A DNA stretch of 64,000 bases from Marinicella pacifica (lineage in GTDB: Bacteria > Pseudomonadota > Gammaproteobacteria > Xanthomonadales > Marinicellaceae): NCBI RefSeq assembly GCF_014636635.1, contig NZ_BMEO01000008.1:1-64000 (forward strand), given 5' to 3'. A program made the translations under genes and the position numbers. This document shows positions 35,401 through 42,663 of the stretch, piece by piece. Positions within the stretch are counted from its first letter, which is position 1, and each line of letters begins with the position of its first letter. Below the pieces are notes generated by a model. It was not told the origin of the DNA, made no database searches, and saw only the letters and a list, made by a program, of their open reading frames with translations.

Positions 35401-35876
35401 TGAAAAAAGGTGAAGACATCGACCTGATGGCAGATGATGACAACCACATCGATGTAGAACTGAATATCCCGGCTTTGATTCCCGAGGACTATATATTTGA
35501 TGTCTATACCCGCTTAACCTTTTATAAACGCATGAATAACGCCAAAGATACGGACTCACTGGACAACATCCGTGCTGAGTTGGTGGATCGGTTTGGCCCG
35601 TTACCGGAGCATGCGGTCAATTTGTTTCATGTGTTAAAAATTAAATTACGGGCTGTTAAAGGTCACATCACCCGACTTATCGCCACCGAAGACCATGTAG
35701 ATCTTAAGTTTAATCACCCCGAAGAATCTTTTTACACCGGACTGATTAAACTGTTACAAACTGAACCACAACGCTTTAAGCCTTTACCGGACAACGGCTT
35801 GCGTTATGTGGGTGATTTTGAAACCGCTGAGCAACGCATTGACGGTGTTTACCAGTTAATAGAGACTCTTGCATAA
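32475..35876 (+). CDS. mfd: Transcription-repair coupling factor Mfd
   Basis: The 1133-residue protein removes RNA polymerase stalled at lesions and recruits UvrA. Order of domains: UvrB-like N-terminus (FPVWDTLPYD), RNA-polymerase-interaction domain (PIVHIDHGVGRYRGL), helicase with Walker A GDVGFGKTEIAMRAA and DEEQRFGVRQ, and the C-terminal TRCF domain (DYIFDVYTRLTFYKRM). Its last four codons (ETLA) and the TAA stop are encoded by the left terminal repeat of a MITE-like element at 35861. The tail differs from what the gene had before insertion, but the added residues are few. Confidence 0.97.
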   Translation: MFDLPHNNQNQNWMQVKGLALPLAVAELYQQTDNLILVLTDSVHHSRQLEEELALVSAQENLAVLHFPVWDTLPYDVFSPNPEIISERLNFLQQISNHRDHGIVVMPVQNLMQKVPPKDFIKGRSFQVKIGEQLVLDQWRQRLDKNGYHHVTEVREAGEYVVRGGVLDIFPMGGLDAFRIELFDDEVESIRIFDTDSQLTIQQVEHIRVMPANEFPFDDKARELFLSRFREYFDVNTSRSEIYQDVRKGLNFSGIEHYLPMFHESLSDVFAYLPADATVVHCHNSSDVLATWEKQIKARYEDRRHDLQRPLVPPDSLYLSAKYTRQLLTDYQQIWINAPRQDVQQVNFHSSLITKPDFEDRSITDYFNQNPDRVLIALDSPGRLDIIRDKLKKAQPDFVFFDRIDDFLADNKPRGLTVAAIENGVYLKQHGVRIYDEGLLFGRRVSRRQQSKKFQANPEDIISNLTDLHLDSPIVHIDHGVGRYRGLKMLDYDGEAEYLELEYAGGDKLFVPVSSLHLVSRYSGAGSEAAPWHKLGSDSWSKAKQKAAKKVKDVAAELLSIYALREAAGGQPIKINEHEYRLFCDGFPFTETDDQIQAIEAVKKDMQASTHMDRVICGDVGFGKTEIAMRAAYLAANDGQQVIMLVPTTLLAQQHYDNFLDRFAPFPIRVELLSRFVSTKQTKAVIDGLADGTVDIVIGTHKLLNKNLKIKNLGLVIVDEEQRFGVRQKDRLKQLKADVDLLTLTATPIPRTLNSALSGLRDLSIIATPPKARLSIKTQVIEWNKSLINEACTREIQRGGQVYFLHNEVQTIEQMAEQVQKINPKARVRVAHGQMHEKELQQVMVDFHKQRFNILVCTTIIESGIDIPNANTMIINRADKLGLAQLHQLRGRVGRSHHKAFAYLIIPGWKAITKDAKKRLEAIESLEDLGAGFTLATHDMEIRGSGELLGEEQSGQIHNIGFNLYCEMLERAVDALKKGEDIDLMADDDNHIDVELNIPALIPEDYIFDVYTRLTFYKRMNNAKDTDSLDNIRAELVDRFGPLPEHAVNLFHVLKIKLRAVKGHITRLIATEDHVDLKFNHPEESFYTGLIKLLQTEPQRFKPLPDNGLRYVGDFETAEQRIDGVYQLIETLA

Positions 35877-36087
35877 TCCCACAACATGTTAAAAAGTTTA
35901 AAACCACACCACTCTGCGTTAGTAAGCTTGTTAATAGCACCACGGTCATATCGTTTCTTATTCGCAGGCTTCTTTCCTTCGGAAAATCGCCTACAAATAA
36001 AAACGGACCTATTAACTTCACTTCCTGCCTTGATTGGTGTGATTTTAATTCTTTTTTCCAAAGGTGTGGTTTCATCCAAGAGTCTCT
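35861..36087. mobile_element. 227-bp MITE-like element with imperfect terminal inverted repeats
   Basis: The ends AGAGACTCTTG (35861-35871) and CAAGAGTCTCT (36077-36087) are exact inverted copies. The inner parts continue to match with gaps (CATAATCCCACA against GATGAAACCACA). The ends resemble IS5-group termini. No transposase is inside; the minus strand holds a 76-codon frame that looks like degenerate sequence. No flanking target duplication is visible. The element reaches into the end of mfd and ends 19 bases before csiV. Confidence 0.6.
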
Positions 36088-36106
36088 TCTTTGATATACT
36101 ACAACC

Positions 36107-36943
36107 ATGAAAAAATTTGTTATAAACAGTCTGCTCTTTTTATTAGCAGGCGCGGCATGGGGTCAAAACTACATCAAACGCACTGCCGAAGAACCGGTGT
36201 ATGATGTTGAAGTGATTGTTTTTGGCCACAACTTGACACAGCCGTCGGCTGACAGCATTCAGCAAGCCACTGTCTTCGATCAACAACAGACGGTCGATAT
36301 CAACTTTATATCAGCGGATGAAGACTGGCCCACGATTAAAATGCCGCCAGACAAGCAGGCCGGTGAATCGGCCCAATCACCGAACAATCCTGATGTATCT
36401 CAAGAAGCCTCTCAAGAGGCTGCTCAGAAAAGCACCTGGCAAGTACCTTTAAATGAACAGCCAGTTATTTATGAAGTGTTGGTTTGGTACTTAAAAAGCC
36501 GGCAATTAATCGGATCGGTGGTCAATTTATTGGATAATAACCCCAAATACAAACCCTTAATCAGACAGCTCTGGCGGCAACCGACCACACCTTTTAATAA
36601 GCCTTTGTATGTCAAAGTCAACAGTGCGCAATCACCCCCTCTGACAGACCCGGCGACTTCAGAGAATACAACGCAGGCATGGCCTGATTCAAAAGATTTT
36701 TTAGCACAGCCAATCGAAATCCAGGACTTTCAGGTGGCCGGACAAGTGGCTTTGTCACAAGGTCGTTTTATCCATTTACATACCAAGTTTAATTATTATA
36801 GAATCAATCAGAACCAAGAGGTGCTGATATACGGCAGCAAACAACAACGCCAAATCAAATTAGACCAATGGCAGTACTTTGACCACCCACAATTTGGTGT
36901 GCTGGTCAAGGTAACGCCCGTCAAAGCAGAGGAATTATTATGA
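36107..36943 (+). CDS. csiV: CsiV-family protein (periplasmic peptidoglycan-linked)
   Basis: The 278-residue product has a signal peptide (INSLLFLLAGAAWG) and the CsiV pattern, including PVYDVEVIVFGHNL at the start, PVIYEVLVWYLKSRQLIGSV in the middle and HLHTKFNYYRINQNQEV in the C-terminal half. A Pro/Ser/Gln/Ala-rich linker (~80-110) is variable. The family is known beside mfd in Vibrio, where CsiV affects growth with D-amino acids through the cell wall. A TATACT -10-like element precedes it by ~10 bases, just inside or beside the MITE-like element. Confidence 0.75.
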   Translation: MKKFVINSLLFLLAGAAWGQNYIKRTAEEPVYDVEVIVFGHNLTQPSADSIQQATVFDQQQTVDINFISADEDWPTIKMPPDKQAGESAQSPNNPDVSQEASQEAAQKSTWQVPLNEQPVIYEVLVWYLKSRQLIGSVVNLLDNNPKYKPLIRQLWRQPTTPFNKPLYVKVNSAQSPPLTDPATSENTTQAWPDSKDFLAQPIEIQDFQVAGQVALSQGRFIHLHTKFNYYRINQNQEVLIYGSKQQRQIKLDQWQYFDHPQFGVLVKVTPVKAEELL

Positions 36944-37545
36944 AAGCATTGATCCGCATCCCCTTGTTGATTTTATCGGTTTGGCTTTTACAAGCCTGTC
37001 AACAAACACCCGTAAAAACCGTTAAACCGAAAGACATTCAGTTGCTGTGGCAATTGGACACCATGAAAAGTCAGATCAATTACCTCAGCACTAAAAACGG
37101 TGACATCCGGGAACACAACACCCTGCGCTTTATATCCGGTCACATTGATACCGACAAGAATGTTCAACTGATTATCGATTTAAACAGCATTAACACCCAT
37201 ATCGATATTCGCGACCAGAGAATGCGTGAAATTTTCTTTGAAACAAATCAGTACCCGACTGCCAAAGTGACTGCACAAATTGAGGACAATTTACCGCTGA
37301 TGTCCGCCTACCCAATCAACTTCACATTAAATTTAAAGGCACACAGCCGGGAATTTCAAAGTTCGGTCATAATTCACAGCGGGGGTGGTGAAATGATGGT
37401 CACCAGTGCTGAACCGGTGTCTGTTTCTGTAGCCACATTCGGCTTGCAGAAGCCTTTGGAAAAATTACGTGAAATTGCCGGCCTGAACAGCATTTCACCC
37501 ACTGTCGAGGTGGACTTTAAGCTTCATTTTAAACAAGTCAAATAA
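36940..37545 (+). CDS. YceI-family lipoprotein
   Basis: The 201-residue product has a lipobox (VWLLQACQQ, Cys at ~20) and a YceI-like lipocalin domain (LWQLDTMKSQINYLSTKNGD; HIDIRDQRMREIFFET; FTLNLKAHSREFQS). Family proteins bind isoprenoid-like lipids in the periplasm or outer membrane. The start overlaps the csiV stop by 4 bases. Confidence 0.85.
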   Translation: MKALIRIPLLILSVWLLQACQQTPVKTVKPKDIQLLWQLDTMKSQINYLSTKNGDIREHNTLRFISGHIDTDKNVQLIIDLNSINTHIDIRDQRMREIFFETNQYPTAKVTAQIEDNLPLMSAYPINFTLNLKAHSREFQSSVIIHSGGGEMMVTSAEPVSVSVATFGLQKPLEKLREIAGLNSISPTVEVDFKLHFKQVK

Positions 37546-37568
37546 CACAACATATACGAGGATAAATC

Positions 37569-38354
37569 ATGGGTCTATTAGCCGGAAAAAAAGCACTGAT
37601 AGTGGGTGTCGCAAGCAACCGCTCCATTGCCTGGAGTATCGCTGAATTTATGCACCAACAAGGCGCTGAATTGGCCTTTACATACTTAGACGATAAACTC
37701 GCTAAACGGGTCAATAAAATTGCCGAACAAACCAATTCCAATATCGTACTACCCTGCGATGTCGCTTCAGACGAGCAGATTAAAGCGGTGTTTGGTGAAC
37801 TGGAAAAACAGTGGGGTTGTTTGGATATTATTGTTCATGCCGTTGGTTTTGCACCGCGCGAATTGCTACAAGGCCATTACCTGGAAAACCTCAGCCGTGA
37901 GGGCTACCAAATTGCCATGGACATCAGTTCCTACAGCTTCGCCGCACTGGCCAAAGCCGGTCATTATTTAATGAAAGACCGTGACGCTGCCCTGCTCACC
38001 TTAACCTATCTGGGCGCTTTACGCGCCATGGATAATTACAATGTCATGGGCGTGGCCAAAGCTGCATTGGAAGCCAATGTCCGTTATATTGCCCAGTCCA
38101 TGGGCCCGGATGGTATTCGTGTGAACGGGATTTCTGCCGGTCCGATAAAAACCCTGGCGGCCTCAGGCATCGGTAACTTTAAGAAAATGCTGCACCATGT
38201 AGAACGTGCCGCCCCACTCAAACGCACCGTCGATCAAATGGACGTGGCCAAAGCCGCCACTTTCCTGTGCTCAGACTGGGCATCGGGCATCACTGGTGAA
38301 ATCACCTACGTGGATGCCGGCTATAACATCATGGCGATGGCGGATATTGAGTAA
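37569..38354 (+). CDS. fabI: Enoyl-ACP reductase FabI
   Basis: The 261-residue short-chain dehydrogenase catalyses the last reduction of fatty acid elongation with NADH. Visible are the nucleotide-binding [15 protein letters not shown], the CDVAS turn and the active site [20 protein letters not shown], with both tyrosines and the lysine at family positions. Length is the same as E. coli FabI (262). It is the site of action of triclosan and isoniazid-like drugs in relatives. It ends 3 bases before the convergent kinase gene. Confidence 0.96.
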   Translation: MGLLAGKKALIVGVASNRSIAWSIAEFMHQQGAELAFTYLDDKLAKRVNKIAEQTNSNIVLPCDVASDEQIKAVFGELEKQWGCLDIIVHAVGFAPRELLQGHYLENLSREGYQIAMDISSYSFAALAKAGHYLMKDRDAALLTLTYLGALRAMDNYNVMGVAKAALEANVRYIAQSMGPDGIRVNGISAGPIKTLAASGIGNFKKMLHHVERAAPLKRTVDQMDVAKAATFLCSDWASGITGEITYVDAGYNIMAMADIE

Positions 38355-38357
38355 CTT

Positions 38358-40826
38358 TTAAAGCGACTTGCTTTCTTGAGGCAGGTCGCTTTTCCATGCC
38401 TGTAAATTATTTTTAACCAGCAATTCTTCAATGGCATTGTCCACCATGTCGTTTTTTTGGGTGCGTTCAAACAGCGCTTTGGCTTCATCAAATTTTTTTA
38501 ATTGTAATTTTGCCACCAATAAACTGTGGGTATAGTATTTGTTATTCGGTTCAGCCCGGTGAATCGGCACCATCATGGCTTCGGTTTCCAAAAACAGTTG
38601 TTCGGCTTCATCAGTCCGGCCAAGTTGTTGTAACAGGTCAGCAATCAGCAAAGAATCCACTGCCAGATCATTGGCGGTGGAGTAATTATTTTTATCGGCG
38701 GCATAATTCCTGACTGAAATTTCCCGACCTGACTGATAATAGTTTAACGCCGTTTGGACATCGTCCAATGATTGGTATATCTCACCGGCTGTGGTGAAAG
38801 AAAACGCCAGTTCTCGTTCATACTCCTGATTAAACGGGGCCTTTAATTTCAGTGCCCGACCCAGTTCAATGGCTTTAACGGCTGCCTGCCTGGCGGCATC
38901 GATTTGCTGATCTTCCAGATAGAAATAACTCAATTGGTTATACAAAATACGGACATTATGCTGTTTTTTAATGTCTTCGGGATCTAATTGATTACTTTTC
39001 TTACCGGCTACAATGGCTTTATTAACGTCCGAAATACCTTCAGCTAACGAGCCAAAATCAAGCTCGTACCAGGCTTTGAGTTGACGACTGTGAGATTCGC
39101 TATATAGCCAATGGGCCGGTTGTCGTTGTTGACGCCGGGGGTCGGTCGCCAGGGCAAGCGCCTCATTAATGTGCCTTAAGGCTTCTTCTGATTCGGCATA
39201 TTCCATCAGATGATAAGCCATTTCCAAATGGGCTTCCCAGAGAAAAGTGGCGTCACTGTCAGGTTCAATACTCATCACCACATGCATGGCATCGATGGCC
39301 TGTTGCAGGGCTTTTCTGGTGTTGTCTTGCTGACCGGCTGAAATAAATACCTGTGCCTGATGGACCTTTAATTCAGCCAGTATCTGATGAAAAGACAGCG
39401 AGTTTTGCTGAACCGACTTAAGATGTTGTTCCCCTGCCCGGTACATTTCTTGGGCTTGTTCCGACTGTTCCAGATAGTCAAAGACCCGACCTGCATTCAT
39501 ATAGGCTTTGGCGGCCTGTAGATAGCCTGATTCATCCAAGGTCAACGGATCTTGTTGCCCTAAATGCGCCACACTTTTTTCCGCCACTTCTTGCAACACA
39601 TCAATACGACCAATGCGCTCTAAATTCTCATACATGTCATCGAGCATAAAGTTCATCAGCTCGTCGGTGGCATTTTTTTCGGCGATGGTGAGTTGCTGTA
39701 GATGATGGGTGTCCTGGGTGTATTTCAGGGTAAAAAACAAGGCCAGAAACACCGCCAGTAGTAAACCAAAGGATGCCAGCGGATGACGCTTTATCGACTT
39801 AAGTAAAACACGATGTAGTTGATGGCTGTTAAAGCTTAAGGGAAAACCCGATTGCCACAGATTTAAATCAGAACGCACCGAATCAGCTGTTTGATACCGA
39901 TTCTCAGGGGTTTTGGCCACCATTTTGGCGATGACCTGCTGTAAATCAGAATCAATACCGGCTTGTTTTAACGCAGCCAACATGTGTTGACGACTGTCTT
40001 TATGACTCAGCATAAAGTCTTGGGATGGGTCAATTTTCAATAATAAACAGCCAAACAGAATGCCCAGCGCATATATATCCGATTGCTGATCAATCGATGT
40101 ACCCTTTATCTGCTCCGGTGAACTGTAGGCCGGGGTGCCAAAAACAAGTTCTGATTCCTCACCGTGTAAAGAAGCAATACCAAAATCAATCAGCACCGGA
40201 TACGGCACTTTATTGATTTGTTTAATCAGGATATTATTCGGTTTTAAATCTTTATGCAAAACCCCGCGTTTATGAATAAACTGCAGAATTTCACATAAAC
40301 TCATAATCAGACTCACCACATCATGCGTTGATAATTGATTATCAAGCACATAGTCATCAATGTGTACACCCTCAATGTAATCCAGCACCAGCCAGGGCTT
40401 GCCATCCGCTGACACATTTCCATCGATAATCCCCACCACACCCGGATGCTTTAAATCAGCCAACAGCTGCATTTCCTGCATAAATTGTTGCTTCAGGGTA
40501 TCAGGATCATAATGACCGGAAATAAATTTAATAATCACCTTTTGCCGATAAACACCGTCATTACGTTCAGCCAAATAAATGTCACTCTGGCCGCCACTGT
40601 CCAGTTGCTCAATTATCTTGTATTTGCTGTGGATGGCGTGATCGAGTTCCTGTTCAGGTATAAAGGCATGATCAAGCAAATGCGGTAGGGTTGTGTTAAA
40701 GGATTCAGGTGTAGGTTCTTGTAAACCTTTAGATTGAAGGTACACCGATAAATCAATATCTGCGTTGCTATCAAAATCACGGCTGATTTGCTGCCACAGT
40801 TGCTCAATGTTATCGCCTGGTTTCAT
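38358..40826 (-). CDS. Membrane Ser/Thr protein kinase with periplasmic TPR region
   Basis: The 822-residue protein is a Hanks-type kinase. After a ~65-residue lead come the glycine loop QLDSGGQSDIYLAE, the lysine in VIIKFI (~100), catalytic HKDLKPNN (~191) and DFGIAS (~214); GTPAYSSPEQ is the activation segment. A membrane helix (FGLLLAVFLALFFTL, ~353-367) leads into ~450 residues of TPR-like helices. I start at ATG 40826, which overlaps the sigma-factor stop by ATGA; the frame runs to 40865. The pair ECF sigma plus TPR-kinase is common in Xanthomonadales-like and Marinicella genomes, where the kinase may control the sigma factor. Confidence 0.92.
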   Translation of the reverse strand: MKPGDNIEQLWQQISRDFDSNADIDLSVYLQSKGLQEPTPESFNTTLPHLLDHAFIPEQELDHAIHSKYKIIEQLDSGGQSDIYLAERNDGVYRQKVIIKFISGHYDPDTLKQQFMQEMQLLADLKHPGVVGIIDGNVSADGKPWLVLDYIEGVHIDDYVLDNQLSTHDVVSLIMSLCEILQFIHKRGVLHKDLKPNNILIKQINKVPYPVLIDFGIASLHGEESELVFGTPAYSSPEQIKGTSIDQQSDIYALGILFGCLLLKIDPSQDFMLSHKDSRQHMLAALKQAGIDSDLQQVIAKMVAKTPENRYQTADSVRSDLNLWQSGFPLSFNSHQLHRVLLKSIKRHPLASFGLLLAVFLALFFTLKYTQDTHHLQQLTIAEKNATDELMNFMLDDMYENLERIGRIDVLQEVAEKSVAHLGQQDPLTLDESGYLQAAKAYMNAGRVFDYLEQSEQAQEMYRAGEQHLKSVQQNSLSFHQILAELKVHQAQVFISAGQQDNTRKALQQAIDAMHVVMSIEPDSDATFLWEAHLEMAYHLMEYAESEEALRHINEALALATDPRRQQRQPAHWLYSESHSRQLKAWYELDFGSLAEGISDVNKAIVAGKKSNQLDPEDIKKQHNVRILYNQLSYFYLEDQQIDAARQAAVKAIELGRALKLKAPFNQEYERELAFSFTTAGEIYQSLDDVQTALNYYQSGREISVRNYAADKNNYSTANDLAVDSLLIADLLQQLGRTDEAEQLFLETEAMMVPIHRAEPNNKYYTHSLLVAKLQLKKFDEAKALFERTQKNDMVDNAIEELLVKNNLQAWKSDLPQESKSL
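38360..38393 (+). terminator. fabI terminator embedded in the end of the kinase gene
   Basis: AAAGCGACTTGC (38360-38371) pairs with GCAGGTCGCTTT (38381-38392) with one G-U type mismatch, followed by T-rich sequence on the plus strand. The stem codes the C-terminal residues of the convergent kinase. Confidence 0.7.
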
Positions 40827-41356
40827 TGCAAAGCGACAGCCAGCATGGCCCGGGCTTTTTTCCAATAGCGAAACACCGTGCGTTCGCTGATATCCATAAC
40901 TTCAGCGATGTCTTTAAATTCCATATCACCAAAGAATTTATAGGTAAAAACCTGCTCTAAATGTGAATCAAACGCCTTTAGTTTAACCAGCTGCTTTTCC
41001 AAATCCAACAAATAAGTCGATTCCTTGAGTACAGGATTTTCCACATCACTTTGATCATCCACATAGGTCAGCACCTGATTACGACGGGCTTCATTCAATA
41101 AAATATGACGCATGGCCAACGCAGAATAGGCAAAGAAATGATTGCGGTCGTTGAAAGTTTTAGCAGTTTTTTGATTTTTTAACCAGGCTTCATTCACCAG
41201 TGCGGTGGTGTTAATACCGGTGCCTTTTATTTTAAAACGCTGACTGCGGGCGATTTTTTTTAAGTGGTCATAGACGGCTTCAATATCCACCTGTTGCTGT
41301 GCAGACAAGTCCCTCTGGTCTTTATTTAACAGTTGCGTGAGATTGGCTTGGTCCAT
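40823..41356 (-). CDS. ECF-type sigma factor
   Basis: The 177-residue protein has region 2 (FAYSALAMRHILLNEARR) and region 4 (YKFFGDMEFKDIAEVMDISERTVFRYWKKAR), with an N-terminal stretch LLNKDQRDLSAQQQVDIEAV. It belongs to the group found with serine/threonine kinases (TIGR02999-like). No anti-sigma gene is seen next to it, so regulation by the kinase is likely. It is divergent from two lipoprotein genes, which are candidate targets. Confidence 0.92.
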   Translation of the reverse strand: MDQANLTQLLNKDQRDLSAQQQVDIEAVYDHLKKIARSQRFKIKGTGINTTALVNEAWLKNQKTAKTFNDRNHFFAYSALAMRHILLNEARRNQVLTYVDDQSDVENPVLKESTYLLDLEKQLVKLKAFDSHLEQVFTYKFFGDMEFKDIAEVMDISERTVFRYWKKARAMLAVALQ

Positions 41357-41501
41357 GACAATAAATTATCGTTTTATCAATAGATTAGCAAATGAAAAAG
41401 GCGAATACAATCTATTTGAAATGATAAAAAATCAAATTTCTGGCAGTGTTCACTTCTTTGGCTTGTTTAAACAGGTACAAACAAACCAAGAGGAATCTAT
41501 T

Positions 41502-41927
41502 ATGAACTTATTTAAACTGTTAATTTTAATCGCTCCATTTGCCCTGTTGTCAGCCTGTGGTGAAAGTGGCACGCCGCAGGAACGGGTGGAAAGTAACTTA
41601 TCCAAACTGGTTAAAGCCTGTGCCGATAAAGGCGGTGATTACAGTGGAGCAGCGGGTTTGGTTGTCTATACAGGCTCAGACCGTGATCGAAAATACAAAG
41701 ACCTGGCATCAGCCAAAGGCGAAGACCGCAGTGTGTTAAATAAAACCTGTTACCAGCTCAGTAAACTCATGAACGGCAAAAACAGCTACACCCTGATGAA
41801 ATTCGAGGAAGAACCCGAATCTGAGGGCACCTGGTATATCCAAACCGTTCAATTTGACGTTAATAAAACCGCACAACTGGCGTTTTTGGACATCAAAGGC
41901 ACCATGGCCCTGGGTGATATTGATTAA
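41502..41927 (+). CDS. Small lipoprotein of unknown function
   Basis: The 141-residue product begins MNLFKLLILIAPFALLSACG, a clear lipobox with Cys 19. The mature part has two further cysteines (KACADKGGD and KTCYQL) that could form a disulfide. GAGGAA 7 bases before ATG 41502 decides the start; the frame extends to 41337. It is divergent from the sigma-factor gene across ~145 bases. Confidence 0.8.
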   Translation: MNLFKLLILIAPFALLSACGESGTPQERVESNLSKLVKACADKGGDYSGAAGLVVYTGSDRDRKYKDLASAKGEDRSVLNKTCYQLSKLMNGKNSYTLMKFEEEPESEGTWYIQTVQFDVNKTAQLAFLDIKGTMALGDID

Positions 41928-41944
41928 GAGAATTAGACTGAAAT

Positions 41945-42496
41945 ATGAAACCAGTCATAAAAATAACCACTCAGCTCATGATTGTGCTGAGTGGTTTACT
42001 TCTTATGGCCTGTCAAAATGACAGCACCCAAATAACAACCGAGGAAACATGTATGCAACTCACCGCCCAACAAGCCGGTACGCAAATTATCGAGATTTAC
42101 CGAAACGCCATGGATGAAACCAACCGACTAACGCAAGACCAGGCAGCAGCAGAAACTTTCGAAGCTGAATTTAATGCACTCATTGAATCCTGGCAAACAA
42201 AACTGTTACTCATTGGTCAACATGTTATGGTCATGTCCGGATCCGAGAAAGCACAAGTCGAAAGCGCCATCAACAAAGAACATATGGCCATGCAATACAA
42301 CGAGAAAGCCAAAAAGCGATTTGAAGATTATTCAAAAAACATTTTTCCTTATCACAAGACCAGCCCGGAACTTTATCAGAAGTTAAAAGGTATCAACATC
42401 ATCACCCAGTTTGCGTTTTTTGATTTACTGAAAAAACAAAATAAAGATGCCGAAGAACGCTGGGGTGAGATGATGGTACCGCATAATTGCCCATAA
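41945..42496 (+). CDS. Second small lipoprotein of unknown function
   Basis: The 183-residue product has a lipobox VLSGLLLMACQND, then a helical, charged mature part with a Cys near each end (TCMQLTAQQ and VPHNCP). It follows the first lipoprotein by 17 bases and is probably cotranscribed. No family is recognised. Confidence 0.75.
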   Translation: MKPVIKITTQLMIVLSGLLLMACQNDSTQITTEETCMQLTAQQAGTQIIEIYRNAMDETNRLTQDQAAAETFEAEFNALIESWQTKLLLIGQHVMVMSGSEKAQVESAINKEHMAMQYNEKAKKRFEDYSKNIFPYHKTSPELYQKLKGINIITQFAFFDLLKKQNKDAEERWGEMMVPHNCP

Positions 42497-42526
42497 ATAG
42501 ATGTCATCATTATAAAAAAGCAACCG

Positions 42527-42560
42527 TACCGGCGCAGGCCGGTACCCAGCGTCTTTCAGC
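42527..42560. repeat. REP-like intergenic repeat, copy 1
   Basis: A perfect inverted repeat GTACCGGC-GCAG-GCCGGTAC (42526-42545) is followed by CCAGCGTCTTTCAGC. A related copy at 50344-50376 shares TACCGGCGCAG and most of the rest. It may also end the lipoprotein transcript. Confidence 0.6.
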
Positions 42561-42663
42561 GAGCAGTTAACTTTACTGATCTGAATTAAAACACAATCGG
42601 TTAAATTAATTGGCAGTTTTCATTAACACAACTTGTTTAACCAGAAAAACAACGAGGAAAATC

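Noticed and set aside
35849-36079. 76-codon minus-strand ORF in the MITE-like element
   Set aside because: It covers the element end to end and has no start context; probably a degenerate remnant rather than a gene.
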